From contig JALWKJ010000253.1 in the NCBI GenBank assembly GCA_027081495.1, positions 1 to 8,574 on the forward strand: a DNA stretch of 8,574 nt, read 5' to 3'. This DNA is from Campylobacterales bacterium. GTDB lineage: Bacteria > Campylobacterota > Campylobacteria > Campylobacterales > QNZT01. A model generated the notes under the pieces. The model saw only the letters and a list, made by a program, of their open reading frames with translations. It made no database searches and was not told the origin of the DNA. Positions 5,632-8,574 of this stretch are shown here, in pieces (the first letter of the stretch is position 1; each line of letters begins with the position of its first letter). The position numbers and the translations under genes were made by a program.

Positions 5632-7737
5632 ATGCATACGGCATTGATAGCACTAGATATTGCGGGAAATTTAAATCAAGTCAACATTGACAGCAGAAGC
5701 ATCGTAAAAGAGTATGCCATAGAGGATGGTAAAGAACCGACCATAGAAGAGCTTGCGCGTATCGCAAAAAAAGAGAGCTTCAGGATATCTATAAAAAAAC
5801 TATCTATCGATAAATTGGTCGAAAATTATCCGATGCCGATAATTTGTCTTATGAAAAACGGCGAATATCGGGCGATTCTCAGGGCAAACAAAGCAAAACG
5901 GGAACTTTTGATTTACGATCCCCACCAAAACAAACCGGTGCTTGTAAGCTATACGGATTTCATAAAAGATTTTTCACAAAAAAGCCTCGTACTAAAACAC
6001 AGGATATTTTCAGATAAAATCAAATTTGGTTTCGGCTGGTTTATAAAAGAGATTTTAAACTATAAAAAAATCATTTTCGAAGTTCTTCTCGCTTCATTTG
6101 TAATCCAGCTTTTTGGACTCGTAACTCCTCTGTTCACACAGGTAATACTCGATAAAGTTTTAGTTCACCACTCTATAAGCACGCTTGATGTACTGGCTAT
6201 CGCGTTTTTGGCTGTTACGGTTTTTGATTTTTTGTTAAATTATATGCGAAATTATGTTTTTGTTCACACTACATCCAAAATAGACGCGAAACTAGGCGCA
6301 AAACTCTACCATCATCTGCTGGCTCTTCCATTTGGGTATTTTGTCGTTAGACAAGTCGGTAATATTATTGCAAGAGTAAGGGAATTGGATCAAATAAGAA
6401 GCTTCATAGCCAACAAGTCCGTAACGGTGCTTTTGGATGTACTTTTTAGTTTCGTATTTTTGGCCGTTATGTTTTTATACAGCGTCCATTTGACATTTAT
6501 GGTTATGGGATTTGTTTTTGTTATCGGAATAATCTACTTTTTCGCTACGCCGAATTTCAGAAAAAGACTTGATGAAAAGTTTGAGATGGGAGCGGAACAA
6601 AACTCATTTCTTGTAGAATCCGTAACGGGAGTGGAAACGGTAAAGTCTCTCGCTCTTGAAGGCGCTATGCAAAAACGCTGGGAAGACAAGCTTGCCGACT
6701 ACATAAGCGCCGGATTTAAACTAAGTAATTTCGGTTTTCTTCTAGGCGGGCTTTCGGGCATGCTTCAAAAACTTATGACGATATCTATACTATATTTCGG
6801 CGTATTGATGGTTATTAAAGGAGATTTATCCGTAGGTCAACTAATCGCTTTTCAAATGTTCGCAAACCAGTTTAGCGGACCGGTTTTACGACTTGTAAAT
6901 CTTTGGAACGAGTTTCAGCAAACTCTTCTCTCCGTCGATAGACTAGGAGATATTTTAAATACGCCGACTGAACAAAAAAACGAAAAAGCGATCACTCTTT
7001 CACAGATCAAAGGAAATATAGCCTTTAACAAAGTCAGTTTTGCTTATAAACCTGGTTCTTCAATGGTTTTAAAAGATTTGTCGTTTAGCATACAAGCGGG
7101 TATGAGCGTCGGCATAATAGGACGAAGCGGCAGCGGAAAAAGTACGGTTACCAAAATTATACAGCGCCTATATATGCCAAACGAAGGTGTCGTTTTTGTT
7201 GACGGTGTAGATATAAGACACTTTGACCCAAAATGGTACAGAACTATGATCGGGGTTGTTTTACAGGAAAATTACCTCTTTCGCGGCACCATCAAAGAAA
7301 ATATAGCTATGGCAAGACCGAACGCGTCTATGGATGAGATTATTCATGTCGCAAGAATTTCGGGAGCCGATAGTTTTATATCCGAATTTCCGGAAGGTTA
7401 CGATACCGAAGTCGGAGAGAGAGGATCGACGCTTTCGGGCGGACAGAGACAACGAGTGGCGATAGCCAGAGCGCTTTTGGTAAATCCCCGCATATTGATT
7501 TTCGATGAAGCTACATCCGCGCTAGATTACGAATCGGAAAAGATAATCAACGCAAATCTTGTAAATATAAAAAAGGGGCGGACAACTATCATAATCGCAC
7601 ATAGATTATCAACCGTAAAAGATTGTGATGTAATCATAGCGATGGACAAAGGACAGATAGTTGAAGCGGGAACACATGAGGAACTGATGAAAAGAAAAGG
7701 ATATTATCACCATCTCTATTCACAGCAGTCCATTTAA
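5632..7737 (+). CDS. HlyB-like T1SS ABC transporter/ATPase with inactive C39-like domain
   Basis: This 701-residue protein is the inner-membrane ATPase that powers one-step export. It closely resembles E. coli HlyB (about 707 residues) along its whole length. Residues 1-125 are a C39-peptidase-like domain. By comparison with HlyB, the catalytic Cys position is Ile6 and the His position is Arg80, while Asp96 is kept, so it should bind rather than cleave cargo. Residues about 135-430 are the ABC transmembrane domain, with hydrophobic segments near 148-170, 186-204, 267-303 and 382-410, and with HlyB-like signatures such as D-K-V-L-V-H and R-V-R-E-L-D-Q-I-R. The nucleotide-binding domain (about 460-700) has Walker A GRSGSGKS at 497-504, Gln545 in the Q-loop, LSGGQ at 601-605, Walker B ILIFDE at 621-626, SALD at 629-632 and His657, so ATP hydrolysis looks intact. 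It lies between the TolC-like and HlyD-like genes in one probable operon. Confidence 0.97.
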   Translation: MHTALIALDIAGNLNQVNIDSRSIVKEYAIEDGKEPTIEELARIAKKESFRISIKKLSIDKLVENYPMPIICLMKNGEYRAILRANKAKRELLIYDPHQNKPVLVSYTDFIKDFSQKSLVLKHRIFSDKIKFGFGWFIKEILNYKKIIFEVLLASFVIQLFGLVTPLFTQVILDKVLVHHSISTLDVLAIAFLAVTVFDFLLNYMRNYVFVHTTSKIDAKLGAKLYHHLLALPFGYFVVRQVGNIIARVRELDQIRSFIANKSVTVLLDVLFSFVFLAVMFLYSVHLTFMVMGFVFVIGIIYFFATPNFRKRLDEKFEMGAEQNSFLVESVTGVETVKSLALEGAMQKRWEDKLADYISAGFKLSNFGFLLGGLSGMLQKLMTISILYFGVLMVIKGDLSVGQLIAFQMFANQFSGPVLRLVNLWNEFQQTLLSVDRLGDILNTPTEQKNEKAITLSQIKGNIAFNKVSFAYKPGSSMVLKDLSFSIQAGMSVGIIGRSGSGKSTVTKIIQRLYMPNEGVVFVDGVDIRHFDPKWYRTMIGVVLQENYLFRGTIKENIAMARPNASMDEIIHVARISGADSFISEFPEGYDTEVGERGSTLSGGQRQRVAIARALLVNPRILIFDEATSALDYESEKIINANLVNIKKGRTTIIIAHRLSTVKDCDVIIAMDKGQIVEAGTHEELMKRKGYYHHLYSQQSI

Positions 7738-7740
7738 AGC

Positions 7741-7746
7741 GAGGAG
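7741..7746 (+). promoter_or_regulatory. ribosome binding site for the HlyD-like TTG start
   Basis: GAGGAG lies eight bases before TTG 7755, close to ideal spacing. An in-frame TAG at 7752-7754 sits immediately before the TTG, so no earlier start is possible. Confidence 0.75.
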
Positions 7747-7754
7747 ACTTTTAG

Positions 7755-8574
7755 TTGAAAAGTACAAAAGATAAAAATAGGTTCAGACCGCATTTAGTCG
7801 AGATTGAAGAGAGACCGATCAGCCCGCTTGGGAGACTGATACTATGGTCGATACTCATATTTATGGCGTTGACCGTTTTATGGCTTTTTTTCGGAAAAAC
7901 CGATGTTGTGGTAAGCGCGCGGGCAAAAGTCATTCCCCTAGGAGACATTAAAATACTACAACCGCTCTCTACGGGCTCGGTTAGAAAAATATATGTTAAA
8001 GAGGGAGACTTCGTAAAAAAAGGCGATCCTATCATAGAAATCGATCCTACGGTCGAAGAAAGCAATATAGAGGCGAAAAAAGATATTCTATCACAACTGG
8101 AACTTGAAGTCGCCAAAATCAAATCTATATTAAATAAAACACCTTTTCAAATACCTCCCGGGACAAATCCAAAAACCGCCGCGCTCATAACAAACGCTTA
8201 CGATACCCAACTACAAACCATACAAGAACAAAACAAACAGATAGACGAACAGATAAAACAGCTAAATGAACAAATCAGCTCAACACAAATCGAAAAAAAC
8301 AGGATGGAACAGTTTTACAGACTCGGTATTCAAGAAGAAAGAAGATTAAAAAAAGTACTGGATATCATCGCTAAAAACGATTACTACAAAATCCAAAAAC
8401 AAAATCTAAACTATAAAAACGAAATACAAAAGTTAACTCACAATATAGAAGGATTAAAGAGAAGACTCGATGAAATAAACATGAAAAGAACTCTAATAAC
8501 GCAGGATTTTAGAAATAGAAATTTTGCTGATTTGGTAGAAAAAGAGAAAAAAATCATCGCTTACCGATCTGAGA
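7755..8574 (+). CDS. HlyD-family T1SS membrane fusion protein, 3' end cut by the window
   Basis: Only the first 273 codons are present. The product would bridge the ABC exporter and the TolC-like channel across the periplasm. The TTG start gives a short basic cytoplasmic tail with P-H-L-V-E-I-E-E-R-P-I-S-P-L-G-R, a typical HlyD-family opening. One membrane segment follows at about residues 28-46. Residues about 52-100 carry V-V-V-S-A-R, then I-L-Q-P-L-S-T-G-S-V and V-K-E-G-D-F-V-K-K-G-D-P-I-I-E-I-D-P-T, the first half of the lipoyl/beta-barrel region. From about 101 to 270 the protein is Lys/Glu/Gln-rich and strongly helical, fitting the long periplasmic hairpin that docks with TolC. The second lipoyl half and C-terminal barrel should lie beyond the window. 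The gene begins 17 bases after the exporter gene. Family length is usually about 430-480 residues, so a bit over half is seen. Confidence 0.93.
   Translation, partial: MKSTKDKNRFRPHLVEIEERPISPLGRLILWSILIFMALTVLWLFFGKTDVVVSARAKVIPLGDIKILQPLSTGSVRKIYVKEGDFVKKGDPIIEIDPTVEESNIEAKKDILSQLELEVAKIKSILNKTPFQIPPGTNPKTAALITNAYDTQLQTIQEQNKQIDEQIKQLNEQISSTQIEKNRMEQFYRLGIQEERRLKKVLDIIAKNDYYKIQKQNLNYKNEIQKLTHNIEGLKRRLDEINMKRTLITQDFRNRNFADLVEKEKKIIAYRSE

Noticed and set aside
7751..8122. 123-codon minus-strand open frame at the right end
   Set aside because: It lies fully opposite the HlyD-like gene, whose membrane segment and lipoyl motifs are unmistakable. The minus-strand product is Ser-rich with no recognisable features.

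Overview
The window carries a compact type I secretion (T1SS) locus, all on the + strand. In order it holds a predicted lipoprotein, an RTX/VCBS-type secreted protein, a TolC-like outer-membrane factor, an HlyB-like ABC exporter and the first 273 codons of an HlyD-like membrane fusion protein that runs off the right edge. AT-rich DNA, AGA-rich arginine usage, TTG starts with purine-rich ribosome sites, and an RTX protein beside its own TolC/HlyB/HlyD set suggest a free-living member of Campylobacterota (for example a Sulfurimonas- or Sulfuricurvum-like organism). This placement is inferred from style, not from a marker gene.

Layout. Bases 1-54 are a short leader with a possible extended -10 element. 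Bases 55-1653 encode the lipoprotein, with one cadherin-like domain and a C-terminal half rich in YD-like beta motifs. Bases 1654-1764 are a short gap with a strong but apparently orphan Shine-Dalgarno sequence and an AT-rich direct repeat. Bases 1765-3639 encode the presumed T1SS substrate: two VCBS domains, a third beta domain, about five RTX nonapeptides, an RTX-related C-terminal domain and a hydrophobic tail. Bases 3640-3885 are non-coding and hold a 17-bp direct repeat interleaved with two stem-loops, then a very AT-rich stretch that probably contains the promoter of the export genes. Bases 3886-8574 are the tightly spaced export operon (gaps of 9 and 17 bases).

How the genes work together. 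The HlyB-like ATPase and the HlyD-like fusion protein would form the inner-membrane complex and recruit the TolC-like channel. The RTX protein would then be exported in one step from cytoplasm to outside, guided by its C terminus, and fold on binding calcium. The exporter has a C39-like domain that has lost its catalytic Cys and His, as expected for RTX exporters that bind rather than cleave their substrate. No HlyC-type acyltransferase and no LapD/LapG retention pair are present within these bases.

The least ordinary features are a roughly 160-residue N-terminal extension on the TolC-like protein with three PDAT-containing repeats, the repeat/hairpin block between cargo and exporter genes, and the composite lipoprotein upstream. 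I see no CRISPR array, tRNA, rRNA, insertion sequence or phage gene.
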